Shown here piece after piece: positions 32,700 through 45,300 of a stretch of DNA of 64,000 bases. Each line of letters starts with the position of its first letter. The stretch's first letter is position 1. Made by a program: the position numbers and the translations under genes. A model generated the notes under the pieces. It saw only the letters and a list, made by a program, of their open reading frames with translations. It did no database searches and was not told where the DNA came from. Source of the stretch: Chelydra serpentina (Eukaryota; Chordata; Testudines; Chelydridae); contig JBAIAC010000264.1 in assembly GCA_037349315.1 (NCBI GenBank), positions 124,001 through 188,000 of the forward strand, in the 5' to 3' direction.

Positions 32700-34240
32700 G
32701 GGAATTCACTGGGGGTGTTATTATGCCCCATATTCCTCATAGTAATATTATGATATGAGTATGGCAGAATTATGATGTAGTTTGTGCAAGATAAAGCATG
32801 TGAAGTTCTGATTTACCAAACATGATGAGCAGATTTGTATCCATGCACCATTTTTTTATCTGAAGTTAGGAACATTGTCTATGCACCTATTACAAATGTG
32901 TTTACACCTGGGAAACATCTATTAGACAGAACGCAATCAGTTTCGATTGCTGGTGGGCAAGGGGCATTAGGAAGAATACTAGATCTTAGAAGATGCTAAT
33001 CTCTTACCAGGGAGCCTTCCTAGGCAAGCCTTCCTGGGGATGCTGCAAACAGACTTTATGGTATGGCTGCAAGGTCATGTGATCAAGCCACTTGTTACTG
33101 GACTCCATGATAATATTAGTATTTTCCCACTGACTAGGGATGGGAATCACACTGGAATACAAAGGCTTCCCATCCTATGTAAAACCTATTTAAGGCAGGT
33201 GAAATAGTCATGGTTCATTCTTCACTGAATCTCTGCCCAGGATGACTGCTGTAAACATCTAAGAAACAAAGACTGAAGGGCGGGGAGGGAGTAGGCTGAC
33301 CATACGTACCGTTTTAAATGGGACAGTACCGTTTTTTTCATATTTCCCGACTGTCCCGTCGTTTTAATATAAATGTCAATTTTGTCCCGTTTTTAATAAA
33401 CTATATATAGTTTTTATTTTTTTGTAAAAAACTGAATGCTGGCTTGTTGCAGCTGCCCCTCGTCTCCCCGCCGAGCTGCTGAGCGGGGAGACGAGGGGCG
33501 GCTTGTTGCGGCTGCCCCTTGTCTCCCCGTCCCGTTTTTGCCATCCCAATGTCCCGTTTTTGTCTCAAGGAAATATGGTCAGCCTAGGAGGGAGGGAAGA
33601 AGGATTGAGCCCAGGCAAGAAGTTGTCTAGCCTGCGAATGAAATATCTGAAGTTTTAAGCTGCAGGCAAGTGCAACTGGCCTTCAAGAATCTCTGCAATC
33701 TGCCTAAAACAACATTTAGGGTGGGAATTTGCTACTTGTAACCAGTTTCTTTAGTATATTAAGCTTAGATTGCATATTTGTCTTATTTGCTAGATAATCT
33801 ACTTTGATCTGTTTGCTATCCCTTATCATCACTTCAAATCCATCTTTTGTAGTTAATAAACTAGTTTTGTTTTGTCTAAAACCAGCGTGTGTGTGTGTAA
33901 ATTATAACCCGGGGCAGAAAGCTGTGCATGTCCCTCTCCACATTGAGGGAGGGGGCGAATTTCATGAGCTTACGCTGTACAGTTCTCTGGGCAGTGCAAG
34001 ACAGTACAATTTTGGGTTTAGCCTCTAGAGGAGGGTGTGCACTTGAGTACTGGGTAATTCCTTAGCGGAGCCTTCCCACGCAGGGCTGTAACTGGGTGTA
34101 TCCCTATCTGTATGTTTTCTGGAGGGGGCTTGGGAGCCTGTCACAGCAGTACAGTATAAAGGGAGCCCAGACTGGTGGGTCAGGCTGGCTCCGTGGTACC
34201 CCAGTACGAAGCGGCACCCCGGGGGGGAAGCCGTCACAGT
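32700..34240 (+). repeat. LTR-like repeat block inserted between two exon 3 copies
   Basis: AT-rich sequence with TTAATAAAC signals and the segment GCAGAAAGCTGTGCATGTCC...GAGGGAGGGGGCGAATT, related to 4821-5858. It separates the functional-looking exon 3 (32488-32353) from the relic (34382-34265). A MITE is nested at 33292-33586. Confidence 0.55.
33292..33586. mobile_element. hAT-like MITE, 295 bp, perfect 8-bp target duplication
   Basis: The element starts TAGGCTGACCATACGTACCG and ends AAATATGGTCAGCCTA, its inverse. GGAGGGAG flanks it on both sides (33284-33291 and 33587-33594). The interior has an inverted repeat around the CCCCTCGTCTCCCCG motif at 33458-33500. Confidence 0.88.
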
Positions 34241-35431
34241 GGGGTGATGGAATGGGGGTCGTGCCTGCAGCAACATGAGGTCATTGAATTCTGGGTGGGG
34301 GATTTGGCGACGGACCCAGATCTTCTGCCTCCCCGGTTCATCTATTGCAACGTTGTGGGCCCCCAGCAGTACGGAGATGCTGCTGTGAAATACACAGGGA
34401 AACAGGTACTGGAGACTGGCCCATACTGGGGATTCAGTCTTCAGTCCATAACCTCGCTAAAATGGACGTGTGTCGATGCTGCCTTGCACCCAGGCTCAAT
34501 GTTCAGAAGTGGGCGCTCCAGGGCTGTTGAGCCGAGTGCTGCACAGACACCGCCTGAGATGACCCCCGTTGCGCTAGGCACTGCAGAGAACCAGTGAGAA
34601 GTCCTGCCCCACAGAGCTCACGTGGACAAAGGACGGATCCTCATCCCCATTTCACACCCTGGGAAATCCAGGCACAAGGGGAAAGTGACTCACTCCAGAT
34701 CACCGGTGCAGAGTGGGGTAGAATTAGATAATGAAGCCAGGAGTCCTGATGCTCAACTCCCGCAGAGCCACCCACTCTAACCACTAGAGCCCACTCCCCT
34801 CCCAGATCCGGACACTGAACCCAGGAGTCCTGGCTCCCAGCCCCCCCTGCTCTAACCACACAGGCTGTACTGCTCTGCATTTCCTGTCTAGGAGTTGGCC
34901 GTTCACATCAGCCTTGACTGAGTTTCTCTTTGTCACCACCCTCTCAGGCAATTTATTATGGTAGCATCAACCCCCTCGTCTCCCCCTCTCCCTTTAGTTC
35001 CCTGCCCACCTGCCCCCAGACCCCACAACTCCCCAGCTGGCCCCCAGACACACACCAATGTCCTCAGACCCCATGGCTCTGGGGCACCTCAGCTTTGTTC
35101 TCAGCACACACACACCCCGATAACCATCCCCAGACCCCACTGCCCTGAGGCTCGCCAGTTGGGCAAACAAACACTGATAGCCCCCTGAGCCCAACGGCAC
35201 TCCTCGGGACACACCGATGGCCCTAGTTGAAGCATCTGACTCTGGGGAGGAGCCAGGGTCTGCAGACCGCGCTAATAGATCCATGTTCTGCTCTCTATGG
35301 GGCTGGGGTCTATCCCCTCCTGTACTCACCAGCCTGAGCCCCGTGGGGGAGGGGAAAGGCAATGAGGAGCAGAAGCAGCAGCTGCATTGTCAGAGGGAGG
35401 AAGGGGGTAATGTGGCTGTCTCCTGGGTTAT

Positions 35432-35436
35432 TTATA
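35432..35436 (-). promoter_or_regulatory. TATA box of pseudogene 3
   Basis: CTATAAATAAC on the - strand about 45-49 bp upstream of the exon 1 ATG. The promoter looks intact although the gene is broken. Confidence 0.65.
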
Positions 35437-35639
35437 GACCTGGCTGGGAGGGGTCCGGCCCCCTGAGGTGACAAGGGGAAACCACAGCTCCTTTACCCTG
35501 CTGGGGAGGAGTTCACACCTGGGTGAGTCACTAGCCAGCTCCCCTGCAGAGCTAGCAGAGAGCAATCTGTCAGGCCTGGGCACATCTCAGGTCCTGCAGT
35601 CCCTGGGACCTGTACCCCGCTGGGGCTGTGATAAATAAA

Positions 35640-36200
35640 GTGTGTGGGGGGTAGCTCCCTTTGATGGACACCCAGCCACCGTGTTAGCAGTAAAATCTCT
35701 CCTGGTAGCGGTTCTCTACTTGCTTTACCCGTAGAAATTTCAAAAGTCCGTGAGGTAAAGAAAAGAAAGTGGACATTTGACCAAGAGAGCCAATGGGAAG
35801 GCAGAACTTTTCAAAATCGGGAAAGAAACTTTCCCTTTGTCTGCTGTTCTCTCTGGGCTGCAGGGACACGGAGCAGCAATACTATCAGCAGGAATGCTGT
35901 GTAAAATTAGCATGAAATCACGTATGAAAAATTATCTTCTATACCTAGAAGGAATCATTTGGACAGGGAATGTTGAGGTAAATGCAACCAGGTTTATTTC
36001 GGCTTGTGGCTCTCCTCTGTGCTCACCCCAGATGCTTTTGTTTGCTCTAAGCTGAACCCCCAAGCAAGCTAGTTTGGGGGCTTAATTTTTTGGACTTGCT
36101 CTTTTTAAAAATCTAGCAAAAGCTTAAGTTCCAGATGTATTTTCTTCCTTTTTGTTTAATATCATTTACCTTTTTTAAGAAGGATTTGGATTTTTCGTGT
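35640..36200 (+). repeat. Interspersed repeat, partner of 53905-54408
   Basis: GTAGCTCCCTTTGATGGACA, GGTTCTCTACTTGCTTTACC and CAAGAGAGCCAATGGGAAGG align with the reverse complement of 53905-54408 over most of its length. Probably LTR-derived; no coding capacity. Confidence 0.65.
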
Positions 36201-36239
36201 CCTAAGAGGGTTGTGTATATGCTGTTTGATTAGCTGGTG

Positions 36240-39200
36240 GCAACAGCTAATTTCCTGCGGGGGGTGTGTGTGTGTGTTTGTTTTCGTGTGTTTTCCCGGC
36301 ATGGCACCTTCTGCTGGTCGTCCAGGGAATTAGCTCTCCAGCCCTCAGAGCGCCTCATGGTCACCTGCTACTGGCCCCGTGTCCCTCCTGTACCCAGTGC
36401 CCTTTAATTTGTCTTGGGGTGCTTCCCCCCCAGAAGTGCCCCCACACTCTGGGTCTCCCCTCCCAGGGGAACCCCCAACCCTCTATCCCGACCTTGCCTC
36501 ATTAGCTACTGCCAGTCATCATCCAGCCCCAGCTCACTGGGGCAAACTGCAGTTTGTAAACCACTCATCATTGGTAAGGAATTTGGACCGGCTGCCTCTG
36601 CCTACCTCCGGGCTGCACCTCTGTAGCCCCAGTACCTTCTCTAGGCCTTTAACAAGGCTTGCAGTCTGGGGAGTTGCCAGGCTACGGCTCCCCAGATCCT
36701 CTGGCCTTTCCCCAGCCCTGCTCCACTCCAGAGACCCTTTTCTCCTGGACAGCCAGGTCCTTCTCTCTCCACAGCTAGAGAGAGACTTCCTGAGCCCCTG
36801 GCTCACAGCCCTTTTATAGGGCCAGCTGTGGCCTGATTGGGGCGTGGCCCCCGCTGTGGCTGCTTCCCCAATCAGCCTTTTAACCGTTCAGGGCCGGAGC
36901 AGGGTGACTGCCCCGCTATGGTACCCACAGGGAGGAATTCCGAAGTGCTTCTTCCCGGGTCCAAGGGGCCTTTTTGCATTTGGGTGGTGGCAGCATTTAC
37001 CAAGCCTGTGAGCCCGGCAGCGTGTTGCCTCCACGTGGAGCCAGCGGCCTGGGCATGGTAAGGGGAGTCCCGGGGGGCAGTCAGGGAGCGGGGGGGGGCT
37101 CTAGGGGGGCCTGTCAGGGGGTGGGGTTGTGGAGAGGTATCAGAGCAGTCAGGGGACAGGGAGCAGGGGGGGGTTTGGAGGAGTTGAGAGTTCTGGGGGG
37201 GCCTGTCAGGGGGCGGGGTTGTGGAGAGGGATCAGAGCAGTCAGGGGACAGGGAGCAGAGGGGGGGTTTGGAGGGGTTGAGAGTTCTGGGGGGGCCTGTC
37301 AGGGGGTGGGGTTGTGGAGAGGGATCAGAGCAGTCAGGGGACAGGGAGTGGGGGGGGTTTGGAGGGGTTGAGAGTTCTGGGGGGGCCTGTCAGGGGGCGG
37401 GGTTGTGGAGAGGGATCAGAGCAGTCAGGGGACAGGGAGCAGGGGGGGTTGGAAGGGTCGGGAGTTCTGGGGGGGGGGGCCTGTCGGGGCGGGGGTCCCA
37501 GGAGGGGGCAGTCAGGCGACAAGGAGCGGGGGGAGGTTCTGAGGGGGACAGTCAGGGGGTGGGAAGTGGCAGGAAGTGGATGGGGGTGGGGAGGGGGGAA
37601 CCTGGTCTGGGGAGCAGCCCCTGGACACGGCTGGTCCCTGGGGTCTATAAAGGCTCATTGGGATTTGCCCCTCAATGAACCGATGTGCAGCCGGGGGGAG
37701 GGGGGGCACAAGGTGGAATTTTCACCTAAGGCAAAAAATATCCTTGCACCAGCCCTGCTCAGGACACCTGTGTTCTGTTCCTGGCTTAGCTGCTGCGTGA
37801 CCTTCGGCAAGGCCTGGCCCCTTTCTGTGCCTCAGTTTACCCATCTGGGGCTAATGATCCTGAACACCCTTTGTAAAGCGCTTTGAGATCTCCTGGAGGG
37901 AAGAGCTAGGAGCTCAGATCCTCACAGGTATTCAGGCTCGCGGTGATTTCAATGGGAGTTAGGCACCCAAACACCTCTGAGGATCCAGGCCTAGATGTTT
38001 TTTGTTAGCACCAATTTTGTTTGTGGCTCAACCCAGCACCTGCATCCTGCCCATCGCCCCATTATCCTCCCCCAAACCTGGATCATTCACACACGCAACG
38101 TCCTGTCTACAGGCCAGTGATGGAAAAGCCAGCGCAAATTGTTCAGAGAAAATGTTTTTTATTCAGAAAAATGGCTTGTTTTCCTTTGTCTCATTTGTTT
38201 TTCAAACAAGCATCCGTTTTCAATATTTTCCAAATGTTTGGAAATAGACAATTCTTTCTTTTGACCCAATGTATCTCATTGATGCTTTCTGGGTTCCCTT
38301 CCGTTGGGTTTTTCCAACCTCCGGTCAGTATCACCATAAGAAAGAATAAATACTGAAATACTTGTGGGGTGGGGAGAGGAAAAAAATACTGAAAACAAAC
38401 AAAAGTTGGGTCCGGCTGAAAAGTGTGAAACAAAATCATTGACATTTCAATTTTTTTCACACAATGTGCTATTGTCATGGGCTGTTTAATTCGACTAGCC
38501 ACGCTTCGTGGTCATAGGTCGGCCACCAAAGTCACATGGCCTCATTCCTGCTCTCTGGTTGGGTGAAAGAAAGTTTTTAAGCCCGCCAGAGACACGCTGC
38601 AGCTAGGAATTTTGATGGTGGAAAACCCTTGAGTAATGGACTAGGTATACCAATGATCAGCATTCGTAGCGGTCCTATAGAATTCAGCAGAGAAAATACA
38701 ACCCTTGCTCCAGAATCCCCTTAGCTGATGTGAAACCCTGTGCACATGTAGGAATTCTAATGACTCAGGAGGAAAGGTTGTCACCGAATATGGTTCTGGG
38801 GTAATGGGGCATGTGGATCGGGCAGACACAACATACACAGAGAGATCCAGGGACAGAAGCGAGTCAGACGCAAAGTAAAAAGCCAGGCAGACATAACCTG
38901 GAAGCACGGGAACGTGGCCTGGGAAAAAGCTATGAGAAGAAGCATTTTGGGCACAGAGTCTTGGCTTCAGAGACAGGCTCAGGACAGAGAACAGAGGAGC
39001 TGTCTGCTGCTGTTTGATTCCAGCTGTGTTCAGGGAAATAGGACTTTGGATATTCGTTGTAAATAAACTAGATCGCATCAGAGGAAATACCAGACTCCAT
39101 TGTCAATTTCTGCTCCCAACCGGAACACACGTAGGGTCCCAAACATTGACTAGACACTTGGGGAGACAATATAACACAGTTTCAAACGTCGATGGGGTAT

Positions 39201-39340
39201 TTCTAGCTACAAAAGGATTTCAGGACTGAGCCACTCAAAGCATTTTTCTAACACTAGAAAGAAATACTCTGATCTAAAGCACCTCAGGGTTCCACACAGG
39301 CACATTGCCCAGTATGGCGAAATTGGCCCTTTAAAGGGGA
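36240..39340. other. Gene-free stretch between pseudogene 3 and protease 4
   Basis: It holds the 92-bp minisatellite at 37060-37520 and a MIR-like SINE core at about 37775-37900 (GCTGCGTGACCTTCGGCAAG, GCCTCAGTTTACCCATCTG, AAGCGCTTTGAGATC). The rest shows no exon or element I can name. Confidence 0.45.
37060..37520 (+). repeat. G-rich minisatellite, about 92-bp unit, 4-5 copies
   Basis: ATCAGAGCAGTCAGGGGACA recurs with spacings of 91-93 bp (about 37141, 37233, 37326, 37417), with GGGGCCTGTCAGGGGG and GAGAGTTCTGGGGG in each unit. Open frames over it in several phases are a by-product of composition. Confidence 0.85.
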
Positions 39341-39349
39341 GCGTCTCCT

Positions 39350-42300
39350 TTAACTCAGTTTCTGCAGAGTTTCGCTGATCCAGGGGATGAATTTGGAGAT
39401 TCTCGTGTATATGCTGGGGGGTTGCCCACCCGGATCTCCGTTGGAGATGATGCCCTGGACCACCCCGTCGCACACCAGGGGCCCGCCGGAATCGCCCTGC
39501 CAATAAGAAGAACAACATCAGTGACTGATATTACCCAGCCCAGCCTGCCCTCCGGAGATCTCAGATTGCGTGTGGGACAGGTGTTCTCTGCTGCTGAAGG
39601 CCCAGCCCTTCCTGCCAAACAGAACCAGCCTGGAAATGGGTCGGCAGAGAGAGAAATCTAGAGCTGCCCAGAATGTGGAAAAAGCAGTTTCTACAAAATT
39701 GAAATTTTCCACAGAAAACAATCAATTTTCAATTTTCGCTTTAGGAAAATTGAAGGGAAATATTTCATTTCGGGTCAGTTCCACCTGAATCAGAATATTT
39801 TACTTTTTAAAAAATGGCCTGAAACATTTAGTTTGGAATCAGTTCAGCAAGATGTTAAACTGCTTTCTCCTAACCATGCATTGGCTTAAGGGAGTTGTCG
39901 TTCAGGTCTTCATTCTCTCCTAAGGACTTGGCTTCCTGGAGCAGTACATCTCCCATAATGCAACTCGGATTTGCTTCTGACTGAGCTGTTTGAGGCATCA
40001 TGGGAATCACATGACTCAGTGCATTGTGGGAGATGTAGTCCAGGCAGGGGCTACCTAAGGGAAAATAGAGGCCTGAACTATAGCTCCCAGAAGGCAAAGC
40101 ACTGCTAAGGAACTTCAGCCCCTTCAGCCTCATCTTTTCTAGCCTAAACATACCCCAATTCTTTTAGCCTTTCCTCCTACATAAGGTTTTCTAAATCTCT
40201 GATCATATTTTTTTGTTCTTGTTTCTCTCCTCTGGACTCTCTCCAGTTTGTTCACACGGAAGGAAACGTTTCAATCTGTTCACATCTCAGCATGTTTCAT
40301 TTTGATTGAAAATGTTGCAATGAAACATTCCGACGTTTCTGAGTCGAACCTGCTTTTGGAATTTCCATTCTGCCAAAAATGTTGAAATCTCAAGCTTTCT
40401 TCAGAAACAAACATTGAAATGTTGCCATTTCCTGTGAGATGGCTCCAATGCCAACCTGGCCCTACGGACATCACCAGCAAAGCTTCCATCCACATGTATG
40501 AGGCCAGGATTTCACCTAGGGTCTTATCTGTTGGGTAGCCTCAGGGTTGAGTTCACCAGTAGAGCCTCCAGTGAAGGAGAAGAGTAGAGATGGTCAGAAC
40601 ATGTGGTAGGGAAGGAGGGTCTCCCCTTTTTCATCAACACTTTTCCTGGAACATTCTGCTAAAAACTCAAAGCCTAACAATGTCTAATCACGGGAGTTGT
40701 ATTTCAGGTGTCTCATGCCCTTATGGGAACACAGGACTGTAAGGGCCCTACTGGGTCATAAAGTCCTGTTTCTGCTATTACAGGCAGCCCTGTTGTATCA
40801 TCCCATCCATAAACGTATCAAGCTCTGTCTGTATCCTTGTTAGATTGTCCCTCACCCCCGCAAATGCTCCCATTGGAGGTTTTCCAGAACCTCCCCCGTC
40901 TGATGGTTAGAAACTTTCTCCTCACCTCCAGCCTCCATTGATCCCTGCTACATTTATCCCCATTTGATTTGTCCTTTAGCTTCAACAGCTCGTTTCCCTG
41001 CCTGGTGTCCCCCCCTCGATGTATTTATAGAGCAATCAGACCCCTCTCAGCCTGTGTTCTATGTTAAGCTAGCCCAGGTATTTTATTCCTTTCTCATCAG
41101 ACCGTCTTTCCATTCCCCTGATCATCCCACCAGCCCTTCTTAAAACCTGCTCCAGCCGGGATCCCTCTTTCTGGGACAGGGCTGCCCAGAAGTCTGCACC
41201 AGATTCCAGCTGAGCTCTGCCCAGAGCCTTCTCTGCTGGCATTAAACCCTCCTTCTCTACTGGAAACACCTCGGCTGCTCCATCCCAGGACCACATGGGC
41301 CTTTCTTCTGGCCTCATCCTGATGGTGGCCCATGGTCGTCCTGTGATTGACTGAAACACCCATTTCTCCCTCCCCGTCTGTCCCTTCCAGCTGATGAGTC
41401 CCCAGCTCAGAGCAGCAATTCTTGTTTCTTGTCACTCTGTGCATGAGCCCATGTTACATTTCAGCCCGTTTCCACCAGCACCTTGTACAAGGGCACTAAG
41501 ACTGGAGAAAGCTCTCTGCAGTCACCCTAGGTGCTGGGCTCCCCAGCTGGGCTGCATCTCCCATGATGCACGATGGGCTCCCCTCTTGGGACAGTGGAGC
41601 ATGGGAGGGGCATGTCCATGGTGGTTTTGATCGGCTCCTTCCCCTGGAGCAGCCAGTGGCTCCGGGCGGGGGGATATTTACCTGGAAGGCTGATTTCTTG
41701 GTGTGGGGGCTACCAGCACACAGCATGGTGGTGGGGTCGTAATGCCGGTACCGCTCTCTGCACAGGCTGTCTGCCACCACCTCCTGCTCCGCCTCCTGCA
41801 GCCTGTCGGTGGTGGTGTTCACTCCGGTCCGACCCCACCCGGCCACGCTGCACTCGGAGCCCGGGCTGACGTGGTGATTGGCCTCCGGGAGGGGGATGGG
41901 CACCACCCACTCGGTCAGCTCCGCACTGTGCCACAGCTGCGATGGGGAGGAGAGAGAGAGAGAATGGACCCGGATCAGCGCCAGTATCGGAGCTGGCAAG
42001 GGGCAGCACCACTCGGCCAGGGCATGGATGTGAATCCAGGGAGTGAGTGTGGGGGTCACTGGGGGCGGGGTGATGGGATGAGGGCGGTACCTGTAGCAGT
42101 GTGAGGTCACTGGGGGCGGGGTGATGGGATGGGGGCGGTACCTGCAGCAGTGTGAGGTCACTGGGGGCGGGGTGATGGGATGGGGGCGGTACCTGCAGCA
42201 GTGTGAGGTCACTGGGGGCGGGGTGATGGGATGGGGGCGGTACCTGCAGCAGTGTGAGGTCACTGGGGGCGGGGTGATGGGATGGGGGAGGTACCTGCAG

Positions 42301-45300
42301 CAGTGTGAGGTCACTGGGGGCGGGGTGATGGGATGGGGGCGGTACCTGCAGCAGTGTGAGGTCACTGGGGGTGGGGTGATGGGATGGGGGCGGTACCTGC
42401 AGCAGTGTGAGGTCACTGGGGGCGGGGTGATGGGATGGGGGCGGTACCTGCAGCAGTGTGAGGTCACTGGGGGCGGGGTGATGGGATGGGGGCGGTACCT
42501 GCAGCAGTGTGAGGTCACTGGGGGTGGGATGATGGGATGGGGGCGGTACCTGCAGCAGTGTGAGGTCACTGGTGGCGGGGTGATGGGATGGGGCGGTACC
42601 TGCAGAAGTGTGAGGTCACTGGGGGTGGGGGTGATGGGATGGGGGCGGTACCTGCAGCAGTGTGAGGTCACTGGGGGTGGGGGTGATGGGATGGGGGAGG
42701 TACCTGCAGCAGTGTGAGGTCACTGGGGGCGGGGTGATGGGATGGGGGCGGTACCTGCAGCAGTGTGAGGTCACTGGGGGTGGGGTGATGGGATGGGGGC
42801 GGTACCTGCAGCAGTGTGAGGTCACTGGGGGCGGGGTGATGGGATGGGGGCGGTACCTGCAGCAGTGTGAGGTCATTGGGGGCGGGGTGATGGGATGGGG
42901 GCGGTACCTGCAGCAGTGTGAGGTCACTAGGGGCAGGGTGATGGGATGGGGGCGGTACACTAGTAGTGTGAGGTCACTAGGGGCAGTACCTTCAGCAGCA
43001 TGATGTCATTGTTGAAGTTCTCATTGTTGAAGTCGGGGTGCTGGACCCAGCGACGGGCCTGGATCCGTTGCCAGTTCTGTCCCGGCTTCATGAAGTCTTG
43101 GACTCCCAGGTAGACATAGATGTTGCTGGAAAATCCAAAGGGAAAATATGGGGACCATTGGATATTGGAGTGGGGCCATCACAGACCCTCTGGAAGGAAC
43201 ACCAGCCCAGCTCCTGGCCTGTGCAGATTTCTACCTACAGTGGTGCAACTGAGTAACACAGAGACCCTCTTATGCACCTACATGTGGATGGACTTCCTCC
43301 CTCTCCCCTCTGGCTGGCTAAAGAGACACCAAAAGATTGACCAATGTACTGTTCTCCTATGCACGGTGACCCATTGTCCAGTTCTTGTGTCCACGGTTCA
43401 AGAAAGAGGTTGATAAATTGGAGAGGGGTCAGAGAAGAGCCACAAGAATGATCAAAAGATTGGAAAACCCGCCTTATACTGAGAAACTCAAGATCAATTG
43501 GTTTCAAATTCAGAGGGACTATAAAGGAATCTGTTTGTTTTTCTTTCTCAATGATTGTTTCTCGGTATGAGTTTTTAACAGGGACTGTATCTAACATTGG
43601 AACCATTTACCCAAGTTCATTGTGGATTCTCCATCACTGTCAATTTTTAATCAAGGTTGGATTTTTTAGAAGATCTGCTGTAGACCAAGAGGAATTATTT
43701 GGGAGATGTTCTCTGGTCTGTGTTATACAGGAGGTCATTTGAGAGGATCACAAAGATCTTGAAAAATATGAATCATTGAACTGCATATGGCAGAAGAAGG
43801 AAAATACCCTTTGGGACGGTCTAAGGCCCTAACCTGGATGCAACTTTAAAATATTAAAAGAAATTGTTTAAAGGGGGGGGGGGGCGGGAATCCCAGATGC
43901 CTAGGCTGGGCTGACCCAGAAATAAGGTCACTGGAGTGAATGAAACATCCAAATAAGAAAAGGATCAAAGAGTGTTTTATGCACCGGTGCCATCTACTGG
44001 ATGTGGACAGCAGTAGCAGGAAGCCCAGATCTGCCAACCATCCATCAATCCATCCATCCGTGCAAATGACCCTGGGGACAGAGATCACAATGCGGGACAT
44101 GAGTGGCTGCTGAATCCATCAGAGAAGATTTTGAAGTCCCGAAGGGAACCAGAATGCTTGGCCCAGCCTCTCTGGGCAGCCCCTTCCCGCCTACAGGGTT
44201 AGCAGGACATGAGAAAAAGTGGTGGGACTTTCTGGCAGAGATTGAATCTCGTTGTCTTTCGTTAACCTCTGTCGGGGTGTTCCCCTTTTGACCCCAAGGA
44301 ACGTGCTACAGACACGAAAGAATCGATGGCTGATGAGCGTAAGTGAATGGAGTAGGAAATCCTGGGGATTGGATCAGTCTCTGGTACAACAGCTGGTCCC
44401 CAGCACTAGTCTATGTCAATTGCCTACCAGTAGGGCTCAGATCCCCATAGGCAATTATGGGATTTCTTGATTGGTTAAGAACAAGCAGGTGTCTGGGTTT
44501 GAGAAGCAATGGCCAAGGGAAAAGACTTGAGAAGAGGATAGGTTTCAACTGAGTAACGTAACTCAATGTCAGGGGTTGTCCTTATGGGACTCACTAAAAA
44601 CATCAGCTGGGCTGTCCGCCCTATGGGGCAGGTCTAGTTTGGTGGGTTTGGGCTTTAAAATCTGATAGGCACCCAGTGAAATTTGTAATTTTCACATCCC
44701 ATAAACGCTTCTAGTCTTTGAGACAACATATTGCCAGCTCCACCCGTCCCAGAGTTGGGGACTGGCTGGCTCAGGGGGTGGGAAATGGGACACGGGGGCC
44801 TTTCTCCTCCTGGGGCACCAGCCCTGATCCAGCTCCGGGGCCAGGGACCGGCTGGCTCAGTGGTGGGGGATGGTGCGTTTCTTACCCCAGGTTGCAGTTA
44901 CAATGAGCCGCTGTCAGCACCACGTCCTCCTGGATCAGGAACCCTCCGCAGCTCCCCGTTGACCCGATTCGCACATAGGCCATGTAGGGTCTGGAGCCAA
45001 GCGTGGCTTCCTGGCCCCCGATGACCCGAGCTGCAGAGAGACAGGGAGGGGTTCAAAAGGGAGCTGGAGAGTGGGACCAAGAGCCCAGTGCAACCCAGAC
45101 CCTCATCCCTTAGCTCAGCCCCCTGCTGGCCTGGATCAGCCCCTTAAGCCCCCCCAGACCAGCCTGCCCCTAGGTCAGCCCCTCACCCCAACCAGCCCGG
45201 TCTACCCCATACATGCATGTACCCACTGCAAATCTACCTATTCCCACGTGGACATGTTCGTCCATCCAACCAACCATCCATCCATCCATCCATTCCTTAT

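Larger units (their letters stand above)
31013..35387 (-). pseudogene. Granzyme-type serine protease 3, pseudogene
   Basis: Remains in coding order: exon 1 at 35387-35330 (signal peptide MQLLLLLLIAFPLPHGAQA, intact donor); exon 2 deleted, with the sequence jumping from GTTCAGAA to the CCGAGTGCTGCACAG segment near 34510-34545; a relic exon 3 at 34382-34265; a second exon 3 at 32488-32353 whose donor GT has become AT; the minisatellite; and exon 4 at 31257-31013, 245 rather than 261 nt, with Cys136 changed to Tyr (GAVYSVAGWG) and a frameshift. Exon 5 is absent. Catalytic His and Ser are both gone, so no active protease can be made. The two exon 3 copies show that part of another gene copy was spliced in or that the locus duplicated internally before repeats inserted between them. 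Confidence 0.88.

Noticed and set aside
36974..37886. Gly-rich frames of up to 234 codons
   Set aside because: They overlie the 92-bp G-rich minisatellite and exist in more than one phase.
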